Assembly: GCA_016748015.1 (NCBI GenBank)
Contig: JAAOMT010000073.1
Span: forward strand, 1 to 64,000
Length of the DNA stretch: 64,000 bases
DNA from: Geosiphon pyriformis
Lineage: Eukaryota; Glomeromycota; Glomeromycetes; Archaeosporales; Geosiphonaceae
Reading direction: 5' to 3'
Made by a program: the position numbers and the translations under genes. The notes beneath the pieces are model-generated. The model saw nothing but the letters and a program-made list of their open reading frames with translations. It did no database searches and was not told where the DNA came from. Below, one piece after another: positions 1-10,614 of the stretch. The stretch's first letter is position 1, and each line of letters opens with the position of its first letter.

Positions 1-575
1 GACTAGTACTACAACAAGTTGTATAAAAGAAGAGCTTCTCTCTTCAAGAAAATGTATCTTCTCATATCTTACCATAGTATCTTACTTTAGGTATCTTAAT
101 TAGAACAAATCACTTTTTACATATCTCAAATAAAAATTAAATATTTGAAAACCAAATCCTTTGATTATTACACTTGAAATTCTCTCAACACAACTAACAT
201 TTTGAAATTGATTAGCTACCAATTTCAGTAATCTGTTAGTGACTCCAGGCCTGGATAGAAAACGTTTCCTTGACAAAATTCTATTTCTTTACGTTTCTTT
301 TATTTTTCTCTTTCTTTTCTTATCATAATCATTTGGGTAGCCTACAGACAAGATTCCTGTAGAAGAGTTGACTTTCACAGCAAAGTAACTACACATTTTT
401 AGTGAGCTTCCAGACGAGCAATTCCTGGGAAAGAGTTGACGTTTACTACAACGTAACTACATAAAGTAACTGGCACGGAATTGGCCATTCCACTTATAAG
501 CCCAGCGGTTCAAATTATAGGAGATAATTTGAAGATAAATTCAGTTATCGAAGGTTCAACTACTTCTTCTAGTCG
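1..575. other. Unassigned block, possible end of an insertion
   Basis: Composition is more balanced than in LINE A, which starts abruptly near 576, so this may be the end of another insertion whose rest lies left of the window. It holds two imperfect copies of a 66-bp unit (about 341-406 and 407-472), both containing AGAGTTGAC and GTAACTACA. A short open stretch ends at the TAA at 580-582, reading through a Ser/Thr-rich tail, but no family was recognised. It could be an LTR end or a last exon. Confidence 0.35.
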
Positions 576-1399
576 TGAATAAAACAGCAAAACAACATCA
601 AAACCTTCAAAAAAAGAGACCAAAAACCTCTGGTAACAATGAGAAAAATAGCCTTAAATTCTGAAAAAATTGATAACATAATACCATAAATTTTAATCCT
701 AATGCTGAAATTAATATTTGAAAACAAAGCAGTAGCTCTTTTAACAACCATAGTTAAACCAAAATGTTTTATGAACTTATTCATATAAATATTAAACAAA
801 CATAAACCAAACTCTAATAAAATGTTTTTAGCATAACCAATTGAATTAGCCACTATGAAATCAGGAAAGTATTTATTAAAAAATTAAAACAAAGTGCCAG
901 CTATAGCCAATTTGTTGTTCAGAAATCAAGTAGCTAAGTTAAATCATATAAGAACAAGACTCTGTAAATCTAAATACTTCCAATATCTAAAAATTTTCAG
1001 TTAAAACAATATTCTTTTTTGTTTAGTAATTGTTCTATAAAAGCAATACCAAAGCATTTCAGAAAACAGGCCACTCTAAAAAATTTTTCACTTCCAAGAA
1101 TTTCAAACATTGGTGTTCTATTAGAAAATTAAAAAGCATTTGACAAAACATTAAAAAAAATAAGCCATAAAATAAAAAATTTTCACAATTTCAGCCAAAA
1201 AATTATTCATAGAAATAATATTTAATTTAATAGAATAGTATAATAGATGTATTAACAACCAGTTAATAATTTGCAAATCTATATACTAATAGATAAAAAG
1301 TTGTCTTAAAACATTAGATACATTTGTAAAACTTAAAACAACTGATAATTTACTTTTAGTCTGTACTTGGCCAAAAGTTTTTATGCCATAAAAAAATAA

Positions 1400-2069
1400 A
1401 TATAGCAATGTGTTTATAAAAAAATTACATGAAAGATTTGTTTTGAGTTTTAGATTTTTTTTGATTATAGCATTCTATTTAATGCAAATACTTTCAGAAA
1501 TATAATTAAATTGTGTTTTGTAACTAATGATAGACTATAGAACCAAAAAAACCAAATAACAAAATTGTTTATCAGAAATAGTTTTATACAAAACTATATT
1601 TAAAAAAAATCAAACATCTAATTAAGCTTTAACTAAACTAGACTTTAACAGCTTATCTGTTAACAAAAATATATCCAAATACTAATAAGATTCACTTTTT
1701 TTAGCAATTGTAATTGATAAGCCACTAATAAGCAAGAAAAATTTTCTGACTTTTTGATTGATAAGAATAGCAATTATTTTATCATTGTTTATAAAAATAT
1801 TATTAATTATAAAGAATTCACTAATTTTGTTCAGAATGTATTATGTTGTTGTTTGATTATTACCAACTCAAATTGTGTTATTTACAAAAGTTTCAACAGC
1901 AAAATAAGTGATTATTTCAGCTTAAGCTTTTACTTTGTTAGATTTTGCCACAAATTTTGAATCAATTCTATATTCACATAAATAATCAATCCTTTTAATT
2001 TCACACAGAAGGTGATTATAAAAAATTTTCCAAAAAAACAAAAAAAAACTTTATTTTAATTGAGTTTAT
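1400..2069 (-). pseudogene. LINE A reverse transcriptase, catalytic-core half
   Basis: The frame near 1960-1740 aligns with LINE B around its FVDD catalytic box. Here the box reads FVNN, so both metal-binding aspartates have become asparagine by G-to-A change, and the following Trp codon is a stop. Downstream the conserved ILINNDK-like and YLGIFL-like segments are still readable, interspersed with stops. This half continues the RT begun at 3720-3081, and the LTR at 2070-3080 separates the two. The product would be inactive. Confidence 0.8.
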
Positions 2070-3080
2070 TGTTATCTAAGTAGAAAAACCAATTCAAGTT
2101 ATAAAAAAATGTGATCAAAAATGTAATAATACAAAATAATGTAAAAGAACACAGAATAATATGTAATAACTCAAGATAATATAATACAAAACAAAATTTA
2201 ATAATGTAATATAGCACAAAATAATGAGGATAATTAGTAATATCATAGAAAAATAAAGCAATAACAAAAATAGCAAACAATAATTAACAATAACAAAACA
2301 ATTAAAAACAATCTTATAGAACTAAAAAAAATATATAAAAAAAAGTAGTTATAGAAGATAAAAAGACAAACAAATAGACAAGAATTAACTTTCTTCTACT
2401 TATATTTATTATATATCTCTTATTATATCTTATATTTTATATTACTGAAATAAAAAAAATATTAACAAAACTTGAAATCCCTATTTGTATAATTCTTATA
2501 CTTCATATATTGTAACTAAATTACTCTTGTTTTTATCTTTGTTTCTGGTTAGATGCTCTTAGCATAAATAGCCTTAAATTATTATGACTTGGACTAATTA
2601 TTTTTAATAATGGCAATTGATAATACTAATTTATTTTCTTTTACTTTTTTTTATTTTTTTTTATTTTTTTATTTTTATTTTTATTTTTATTTTTATTTTT
2701 ATTATCTCTTATGGAATAACAATATAAGAAAATTGACTATCTGAAAATAGACTTCATAATAGCTTGGTAAAAAAAAAAGTCTTTTTTAGAATTAAATATT
2801 AATATTATCTTGTAAGCTTATCAGAAAGATGAAAAGACACTGCTGGACTTTAGCAACTGTGTTCAACTAGTTTGAAAAAAATAGTTTATATATAAAAAGT
2901 TGTAATATTATGAAACTATTTCTCTGTGTTTTATAACCAAAAAACTTTATAAATAAATTCACATTAATTAAAAAAATCTTTAGAGACTGATAATACTAAT
3001 ATACTAAACAAGCTTATTGGAAAAAAACTATCAAAAACTTCCTAGAAACCCAAATTTTGAGCACCAAATATTATTATCAT
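2070..3080 (+). repeat. Decayed solo LTR inside LINE A
   Basis: LINE A homology stops near 3080 and resumes below 2070, and the sequence between is not LINE. It follows the order of the Ty3-1 LTR: a TGTTAT start near 2070, a run of A/T-rich degenerate short repeats (about 2110-2270), a TATATA stretch, a segment matching the R/U5 block around 6250-6300 (CAATTGATAATACTAATTT-like), T-rich tracts, and AGCTTATCAGAAAG, which matches AGCTTACCAGAAGG of Ty3-1. Exact ends are uncertain because of mutation. Confidence 0.6.
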
Positions 3081-3720
3081 ATACTACCAAGTTTATTTAT
3101 AACACTATTTAGTATCTTATAATTATTTAAAAAACCAAAATCTGTTATTATTTTGTTGGTTTTATTTAAATAAATACTTCCAAAAAACTTAATAAATCTA
3201 ACACACATTTTAATTTATTTTAAACTAGCTTTTAAGTGATATTATCTAACTGAATTATATGTTTTACACATATTTTAAAGAATTAGCCAAAGCTCTCAAT
3301 TTTTTTTTAAAGTATTTTTAACTATTAAGCAGATAACAAAAATAGAAGATTGAGTTGTAGTATTTTTTAAAACTAAAAAATTGTTATCTCAGAAAATGTT
3401 GAATTTGCTACAAACTAATAAAATACAATCTGATAAAATTTTAGACAAAATTTTTTTCACTGTTTCAATCAAAACAATAGACTGTGTATTTATAAGTATT
3501 CTATTTCATTCATAAAATTTGGGGATTATTGAAACCTAGTTATTTTTTTAAAGAGCTGAAACATTATTACAAACCAAACAAAAGTTCAATAGATCCAAAA
3601 GACATTTTAATACTAAGTTATTACAATGTTTCTAAAGTTTATTCATGCTAATTTTTTTTATTACATTAGAAAAAAAATTGTCTTCTACATATTCTAAAAA
3701 TACATATTAATAAGACTATG
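3081..3720 (-). pseudogene. LINE A reverse transcriptase, N-terminal half
   Basis: About 3700-3400 reads as KHC.NLVLKCLLDLLNFCLV followed by an ILSKILSDCI segment, and about 3400-3200 as LVLKNTTTQSSIF. These are near-identical in order to LINE B at 21050-20560. Trp codons of LINE B are stops here. The frame ends abruptly at the LTR near 3080. This confirms that the A/T-rich sequence is decayed coding sequence, not intergenic filler. Confidence 0.8.
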
Positions 3721-4439
3721 ATTCTGGTATTGTTTTATATATTTTTTACTCTCTTATTCAATTTATCATGATTTTATTTATTTTAAGCTTTATATTATTT
3801 GGTTCTAAAACTAAGTTATCTTTAATAACCAAATGGTCAAGTACCACTTTATGGAAAGATTATTCTAAAACACTTTTTATTATACTTTTTTTATTTAAAC
3901 TAAAACTTTTTATATACTTTTCAATTGCTTTTTTGATAGATTTGTCCTTAACCAATTCTGTTTTACTGTACTAGGATTTTTGATAATGTTTTTTGACTAC
4001 TACTAAGTATTTAAGAATCTCCATAAAACTAGCACCTTTACTAATTAAACTGGTAAACTTAAAAGCTTGTATGCTATTAAAAACTAATCAGATCTTAATA
4101 AAACAAGTAAAATTCGAGCTGTTGTCTAAAGTTAAAGTCTTAACCAACTTAGCAACTAATATTTTAAGCTTGTAGAACTTAAAAGTTTGTCTATTTTTTG
4201 AACAATTGAAAACATTAAACCAATGTTTAAAGAAAATCAAATCTGCCAAATTGACTATTATTATTTTCAATAACTCCTATATAGAATCTAAATTATTAAG
4301 TCTTTTTGTACTTATAAATTCATCTAAATATATTAACATTTTGGCAGAAAAACATTTCTTAAAATGAATTCACTTGGCTGTATCTGAATTCTTAATTTTA
4401 AACTTTCAGTGGTTTTTGTTAACTTGCTTTTGGATTGTA

Positions 4440-5133
4440 TTTAGGCATTTATTCAAAAAATCACACAAACTAAAAAAAACAGAGACAGCCATATAATCTG
4501 TTTTAAAAAAATTTGACATATTGTTAACACTTTTATCTATTACAGCCATTAAAAAATGTTTACTAACAAAAACAAAATCATAATTTTTCTTACTTTCTTT
4601 AAATTATTTTATGTTGAGAGTTTAATAAAAGACTATCTAAAAAGAAATTATATAGACCCAAATTCAAATATTTTCCATAACTATCATTCTGTCTTATCTT
4701 ATTTTTATTGAAATCTCCACTTAATACTACATAAAAACTCGAATTGACAGTTTTGGCAATATAAAAGTTTATTTTGTATGCTTGACTAAATCTTATATTA
4801 GCTAAAACACCAGCATATAAGCCCAAAATTTTTACTTAAACTTTATTGGCAAAAAAAATGGATAGAAATAAGACATTCAAAAATCTCAAAAACTTTATAC
4901 ATATGTTTGGCAAGATTATTATATATTATTATTACTACTTCTAAATTCAGATAATCTACATCTAATCCAAAAACAAAAACTTTTAAACCTGAAAATCTGT
5001 TTTTGATTTAAGGTCTAGTCTGCTTTTTTAACTTTGTTTTTGTATTAATAAAAACCAAATTATCTGAATTTTTATGCTACTTAATAACATCATTTTGTTT
5101 AGCTAAATTGTTTATTCTTCTAATATTACAGAT
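4440..5133 (-). pseudogene. LINE A APE-type endonuclease domain
   Basis: Begins with a CNIRR.NNLAKQND-like segment (compare CNVRGMNNSAKQND in LINE B). It includes GDFN at about 4710, the endonuclease metal-site motif, which LINE B and LINE D carry as GNFN. It ends with a VFVS...FFKTDYMAVSV segment. The catalytic Glu of TETK is Lys here. Several in-frame stops. The domain would nick target DNA in an active LINE; this copy is dead. Confidence 0.75.
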
Positions 5134-5156
5134 TGCAAATTTCCAAACAAAACTGG

Positions 5157-5843
5157 TTATTGATATAAAAAAAGTGCTTTAGAGTCTAAGCCAGTATACA
5201 ACTGATCTAATTTATTTAAAACCAAATTGACAGATACTTCAAAAACAAATATCTTAAATTCTAGACTTTTAATTTTGATGGTTAATACTTTAGAACTGCT
5301 TAAATTTAAAACTGAAATCTCAGTTATTACCAATAAAGGAAAGAAAAATAAAATCTGTAAATTATTTAATACTATATTAGAGTTTGTAAAAAGAGATACC
5401 AATAAGAAAATATTTGTAGTCAGATTTAAAACCAAACTCAAATTTGAAACTGAAAAGTCTATCAAAATAAGAGAGGGAAGAACAGACACAGAGAACACCA
5501 AATCTATTTTATTCAGCTTGCATAAAATTATTGATATCTAATCTGCTAACAGTTTTAAAGAGCATTTTAAGAAAGTTAGCTGATTATTAAAAACAAGTAT
5601 GTCTTAAAAGATAAAAAAAACACTGCCAAAATAAAAGCTACCAGAAAAAGAGGATTTGAAGAAAAAATCAGAACAAATGCTAATAAAATCAATTATTGAA
5701 GAAATTACCTGTATCCAAAATTTGCCATTAAAAACAACAAAATAGGTAATAAAATTTTTTTTTTGTGTATAAATAGACCAGCTAAAGACAATTTTTATCT
5801 GATATAATCTTTTTATAATTTTTTTTAAGATAGAAACTGATGG
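5157..5843 (-). pseudogene. LINE A ORF1 C-terminal part
   Basis: An open stretch at 5157-5501 aligns with the C-terminus of LINE D ORF1 (51430-51591), sharing LSSSKVLT.K..SLE followed by a V..VLNKLDQLY-like helix, probably a coiled-coil region of the nucleic-acid-binding ORF1 protein. The rest up to 5843 is degenerate. The ORF was cut at 5843 by the Ty3-1 insertion and continues at 15783. Confidence 0.7.
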
Positions 5844-6666
5844 TGTTACTCATAAAAAGAAAACAGATATAGAAAAATAGTAGGCCAATAAGAAAGTAGT
5901 AGTTAACACATAAGCACATTGCTCAACAATATAGAGCAATATCAGAAATCATAGCACATTGCTCAGCAATGTGGAGCAATGTTAAGAAAATATAGCACAT
6001 TGCTAAGCAATATGAACATTGCTTGAGAAATTATAGAATATTGCTCAAGAATATGAGCAATCTCATAGAACCTAAATTATGTATATATAGTGGTAGCATT
6101 AAAAGTAGAAAAGACAGATCTCTCAGTTTAGATTTTATCTAAACAACCTTTCCATTCACAAATATCAATAAATAATTATTTTTTATTTTAAATTCACTCC
6201 CACTATCAACACTTTATGTTGATAGTAATTGATACTTAACCACACTGGAACAATAGCTCTTGATCATGGCTATTGATGGAATACTAACTTGCAATTGCTT
6301 TTGTTTAAATTTTGTTTATTTTTTTTTATTTTCTTTGTTTTATTAAAATTGATTAAGGATTAAGTGCTGAGATACAAACATCATAGGACTGGTAAAAGAT
6401 CCATGAAACAAGAGTAGAACACTTATAGATTTGAGAATAGCTTACCAGAAGGATTACCGGCCATCACACTGAAAAAGAAATTTGATGAAATTGTGATTTT
6501 GGGAGGCTACTGAAAACAATTGTTAAATCTCTGTCTATTATACAAACAACTCTACAACAAACCTTCAGATCAATAAAACCTTCAGATATCTATGCCAGAA
6601 TACCACTCAAGCACCAAGTTATGGATTTGTTATTTGCTTTGAGACCCCAAATAATCATTTGTAACA
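5844..6666 (+). repeat. 5' LTR of Ty3-1
   Basis: Bounded by TGTTAC and GTAACA, which are perfect inverted ends. Contains a U3 array of short palindromes (about 5912-6062), a TATATATA box at 6082-6089, and an R/U5 block (about 6190-6660) shared with every other LTR in the window. The PBS starts 2 bases after its end. Confidence 0.92.
5912..6062 (+). repeat. U3 array of ATTGCT/AGCAAT palindromes
   Basis: Four or five units of roughly 40 bp built round GCACATTGCTCAGCAAT and GGAGCAAT, each with the inverted pair ATTGCT...AGCAAT. The array ends about 20 bp before the TATATATA box. The copy in the 3' LTR is at about 15028-15180. Position suggests transcription-factor sites of the element's promoter (inference). 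Confidence 0.75.
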
Positions 6667-6668
6667 TT

Positions 6669-6686
6669 TGGTGCTCCCTGTGAGGT
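6669..6686 (+). promoter_or_regulatory. Primer binding site of Ty3-1
   Basis: TGGTGCTCCCTGTGAGGT starts 2 bases after the 5' LTR. The TGG is complementary to a tRNA 3' CCA, and the implied tRNA would end AGGGAGCACCA. The same 18 bases occur at the same place in Ty3-2. It does not match the usual initiator-Met sequence (TGGTATCAGAGC type), and the primer tRNA could not be identified. Confidence 0.8.
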
Positions 6687-6725
6687 ATAATCCTACAGAG
6701 AACCAGCACCAACAACCCCATCTAA

Positions 6726-7319
6726 ACAGTAGCAAAATCTGAAGAAATAGAAACAAACCACTTGGAATTTGCGAAATTTTTATTCCAACACTATCATACT
6801 CATCTTGGATTAACAAATAATAGTTGGCCAACAGAATCAGCTTTCAATTGCTACATCAATGAGAGAATTGTATACCATTTAGGAGGCCAAGGAGATTCAG
6901 AATCCGCCTTCAACAACTTCTTTAGTGAATTGCTCCAAAGCACCACCTTTCCACAAAACTACCTATTTGTATCCCTAATTACAAAAATAAACAGGGAAAT
7001 TGAAAAATACACCAAACAGAAATTTTCTATCACTTTTGCCAACAAAGAGAAAAGAAGGTTACAAACACCAGCAGAAACACCAAAGCAAATTCAACTACTT
7101 ACTTGGAAAAAACAAAGATTTGATTTATCTGCTAATCTATCATATTATCATACATCCGGAAGCACTATCAATATAATAAGCATAGCTACAGCAAGCATGA
7201 CAATGCTGCTAAACAAAATCTCATTCCAAAGTAAACAAAAAAAAGCAGAGTTATTAGGAACATATAGTGATTTTTTCAAGGGATTTAAATCACAATCCCC
7301 AATGCTATCAGAAATTTGA
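6726..7319 (+). pseudogene. Ty3-1 gag, N-terminal part
   Basis: An open frame of about 197 codons running from a stop at 6723 to TGA at 7317. It aligns along its length with 62457-61861 of Ty3-2 (shared motifs FLFQ.Y, INERI/INEKI, RRLQTPA/GRLQTPA, FQSKQKK.ELLG.YS). No ATG is visible at the conserved beginning; the site that is GTG in Ty3-2 is GTA here. Function is likely matrix-like, but no domain is recognised. In both copies the frame continues after TGA at the same place into a Pro/Gln-rich linker. Confidence 0.75.
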
Positions 7320-7622
7320 TCACCACCACCACAACCAGATTTCAGAGCCATTAGTCCTTGAGAAATAAATGACTCTAAAGAAGAAGAGAGTAGTGATCAG
7401 GAAGTTAACAAGCAAAACCTGATCCTAGAAAATTCAAAAATTAAAACTCCAGTTAATCAAACTCCAGAAAATCAGAATAATTAAAACTTCGACATAATTA
7501 ACCAATACTTACCTTCAGTAATTGTGATCAAACCACCACCAGCTCCACTAATTGCTGAACAGCAACAACAGTCACAACCACTACTCTAACAACAAATCCA
7601 GCAGCAACCACAACAACAACCA

Positions 7623-8400
7623 ATGGCTTATGCTCCAATCACTAAAATAGAAAAATTTACTGGCAAAGAAGATGATATCCAAGTATGGCTTAATGATGTA
7701 GAAAAAGCCATCACAGCTAATGGGTGGAACAATGCCAGAGCTTTTCAAGCAATTCCCTATTTTCTACAGGATACTGCTGACTTGTGGTATCAGAGTTTAG
7801 CTGTTAAATTTCAAACATTCCAGGAATTTAAAACTGCATTCTTGGGATATTTCAGTAATAATAACAGCATTAATCACCTGGCCAATGCTTTTACTACAAT
7901 TAAACAGGGAGAAACTAAAGCAGTTACTACTTACTTAGGACACTTTCACAAGAACTTGCACCAAATTCAAGCAATTTAGGCTGATTATTTTACAGTACCA
8001 CAGATTCTAAACCAGTTCATCCATGGACTGTACAGTAGCCTTCTACAATACATATGCCCAATGCACCCACAAACTTTCCAAAATGCAGTTACTAATATGA
8101 AAGATTTTGAATTGGCAAAACTTGAAGCAAACCATGTTCAAGTTATTAACCTAGTCATGAATAGATTATCTGACTTGGACTTCAAATTAAAACAACTTAG
8201 TGAATTAATTAATCAGAAATTGGAAGGATACTTAGCTAACAATCATGCAATTTATTAACTACCACAATGACACAATAATCCAGGAAACACAAATCATTTC
8301 CAAAATCAGTCGTATCCATTGTCAAATCAGCTGTGGCAACAAAAAACGCATGTTTGTCATAACTGTAGTAAATAAGGCCATATTAGAGCTAACTGCCAAT
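7623..8400 (+). pseudogene. Ty3-1 gag, capsid-like domain and CCHC knuckle
   Basis: 7623-7979 begins with a well conserved capsid-like region (KFTGKEDDIQVWLNDVEKA, then YFLQDTADLWYQSL), typical of the retrotransposon gag family. Stops follow at 7977 and later. Coding resemblance resumes at 8061-8258. A CCHC knuckle lies at 8355-8396 and reads CHNCSK-stop-GHIRANC, with a Gln-type codon changed to TAA. A Gln-rich low-complexity linker precedes (7560-7622). The intact protein would package element RNA. Confidence 0.85.
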
Positions 8401-8929
8401 TTTATAATAATAACTCACAATCAGAAAATCAATATTAAAACTCTGATTGCCAGTTTCAAGCTCCGAATTATCAACCCAACCTAGCATCATATCAACTGAA
8501 TTACTTACCTATAACACAACAGCCAATCTATTAACCACCAATTTATTAGCCAATTAACTCTGCCATTTATTAACTGCAGTCTCAACCTATTTATTAGTTG
8601 TAGCTTTAGGTAATTTATCAGTCCCAACCAATTCAAACACTGCCACAAAACTTATCTTAAAACAGAACTTAAAGGCTAAGACTAACACAACAAAGCTGGA
8701 GATCATCAATGGTAGTTTATTAACTAATCTCCAGTTTCTTAACACAACAATTGGGATCCTGACAATGGAATTCGGGCACTGGGTATGCCCAAAATCCAAA
8801 TTTCCAACACTATTTAAGTCTTCTGGTTATCCCAAAAGACACCACATCCAACAACCTGGAATCTAGCCAGAAACAGTCACTTACTAACAATATTCCACCA
8901 GCAACCATCTCCTATGACAAATCTTTAGC

Positions 8930-9300
8930 AGTTATTTTTCTTTTTGAACTCGAAGAAACCACAACAGTCTCATTATTCAATAGAGCTGCTCTTGACACCA
9001 AACTGATCACTGTTATATACATTGATGCAAAGGTTGATGGTCATACCATTAAGCTGATACTAGATAGTGGATTAGCTAGTAGCATCATTACATGACAACT
9101 CATGGACTAATTAGGTCACCAAGTTGATCATGCTGTTAGCATTCGCATAATCACTGCTGAGGGGCAATTAAAACCTCTATTGATGAAATTGATGACCTCT
9201 CTTTTGAAATTAATAACATTATTATTCCCATCAAAGTCTTAGTAATAGAAGCAACTTAATATCAGGCATTGGTAGAAAATGACTGGTTATCTAAACCAAT
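8930..9300 (+). pseudogene. Ty3-1 aspartic protease
   Basis: The frame reads YIDAKVDGH.IKLILDSGLASSI at about 9020-9090. LDSG is the retropepsin-type active site, followed by an IITAEGQ segment. Stops at the DSG+10 region and a frameshift near 9175 split it, and the C-terminal part (EIDDLSFEIN..IIPIKVLV) follows in another frame. The equivalent in Ty3-2 is at about 59810-60130. In an active element it would cleave the Gag-Pol polyprotein. Confidence 0.75.
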
Positions 9301-9729
9301 ACTGTACTTGACTAGATGATGCAAGAACTCCAACTCAGCCAGAATGGTTGACACACATAAGTACCAGCCATGTGTGGCCATTTCAAAACCCTCAACATGC
9401 CAGCACCTCTTATCAAATTTGAGGAAAAAGAGAAGAAACCTATCTGAGAAGCCTATCAAGTGTCCTAGGTCAACAAAGACCACAATGAGTTGCTGCTGAT
9501 ACTCTCCTGGGATGACAACAACAAAAAAAAACAGAAGGAAGAACTTATCTGGAATACAGACCAAGCCTGGGAAACCAATAATAACCAAGACAACTTATCA
9601 ACTTGGGAGTAGAAAGAGACTGACAAAGAAAAAGGAAAAGAAAAAGAAACAACACCTATCAGCACTACTTATAATTATTACACCTACATTACACCCCAAC
9701 GATCTGCCTATTATTGACCAAAACTCATA

Positions 9730-10360
9730 TGCATCAATTGCAGTAAGAAATTGTTGTCAATAAATGCATGTTGTGGTGATGATGAGAAATATCAAATGGC
9801 AACCAAGTTTTACTGTCATCCATGTGTCATAGAATGCTTTGGATGACCAAAATGGCAAGGAAAATGGGACAATAAACCATGTTTTGTCTGTAGAACTATT
9901 TTACTTAATGAAGAAATGTGAAATAACATTCCTGGGCATAGAGGAATATACAATGAGATGTGTCAGTATACAATCTTAATCAACAACTGGGTACTCAAGG
10001 GAACACTAATTGACAACGCTTGGAAAAGAACATTATAATAATTGGAAGGATATTCCCATGACAAACATGAACTCTGGAGAATGGCATACATGAAAGCAGA
10101 AGGCATGACAACCAGCGAACTACTGGAAATCAAAAACAATCCTCTATCTCTTCCTAAACCTAAATACGTCCAAACTTTTGACATCTTTGGCAACATTGAA
10201 GACAACTCAGAAGAATTCCATGAACATTACCAGTAATTAGTGCCCACAAAGAAAGAGTAAGAGCAATACTTAGAGCAGCTGAACACTCAACTGTGTCAAT
10301 ATTGTCTAATTCCATGTGACTTCCAATATTGTAATAAGTGTGACCTTATTTACAATCTAC
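9730..10360 (+). pseudogene. Ty3-1 Cys-rich (zinc-ribbon-like) segment between protease and dUTPase
   Basis: Ordered Cys pairs read CINC (9730), YCHPC..ECFG (about 9810), KPCFVC (about 9880), MCQY (about 9960), then LCQYC and PCDFQYCNKC (about 10290-10345). The same pairs in the same order occur in Ty3-2 (59345-58720). A helical middle (HDKHELWRMAYMKAEG) is also conserved. The spacing suggests several zinc-binding knuckles, possibly RNA/DNA or protein binding. No known family recognised. Stops interrupt it. Confidence 0.6.
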
Positions 10361-10614
10361 CATTATGCATAATCTACACAATCCCAAAAGAAGAAGAACC
10401 AATCAGCAGCTGCACATCAGAATTGGAATCAACTTTCAATCCTGATTCAAACTCCAACAACAATGATAACAAAAACAACAGTTCCAGCTTCGCTCAATAT
10501 GGCAACAAAAATAACAATGATTTGGAATCCAATTCAAATCCTGAAGCATATATTACACTTCTTGATCTCACCAAGGAACAAGAACTGAAATAGTTCAGCG
10601 ATAATAATGAAGAT

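Larger units (their letters stand above)
576..5843 (-). mobile_element. LINE A, decayed non-LTR retrotransposon, 3' part
   Basis: Reading the minus strand downwards gives a collinear but heavily mutated copy of the protein in LINE B: end of ORF1 (about 5843-5157), endonuclease (about 5130-4440), linker (4440-3720), reverse transcriptase (3720-3081, then 2069-1400) and the start of RNase H (down to about 580). Differences from LINE B are overwhelmingly C to T or G to A: Trp and Gln codons become stops and Asp becomes Asn. The RT is split by a decayed LTR at about 2070-3080. The element resumes beyond the Ty3-1 insertion at 15783. The C-terminus of ORF2 is missing because homology stops near 580. 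Long dead. Confidence 0.85.

Noticed and set aside
1754-1960. 68-codon plus-strand frame
   Set aside because: Antisense to LINE A reverse transcriptase around the FVNN box; shadow.
5912-6062. CRISPR-like repeat-spacer array
   Set aside because: Units are short palindromes inside an LTR, repeated in the other LTRs, in a eukaryotic genome; no conserved repeats with unique spacers and no cas genes.
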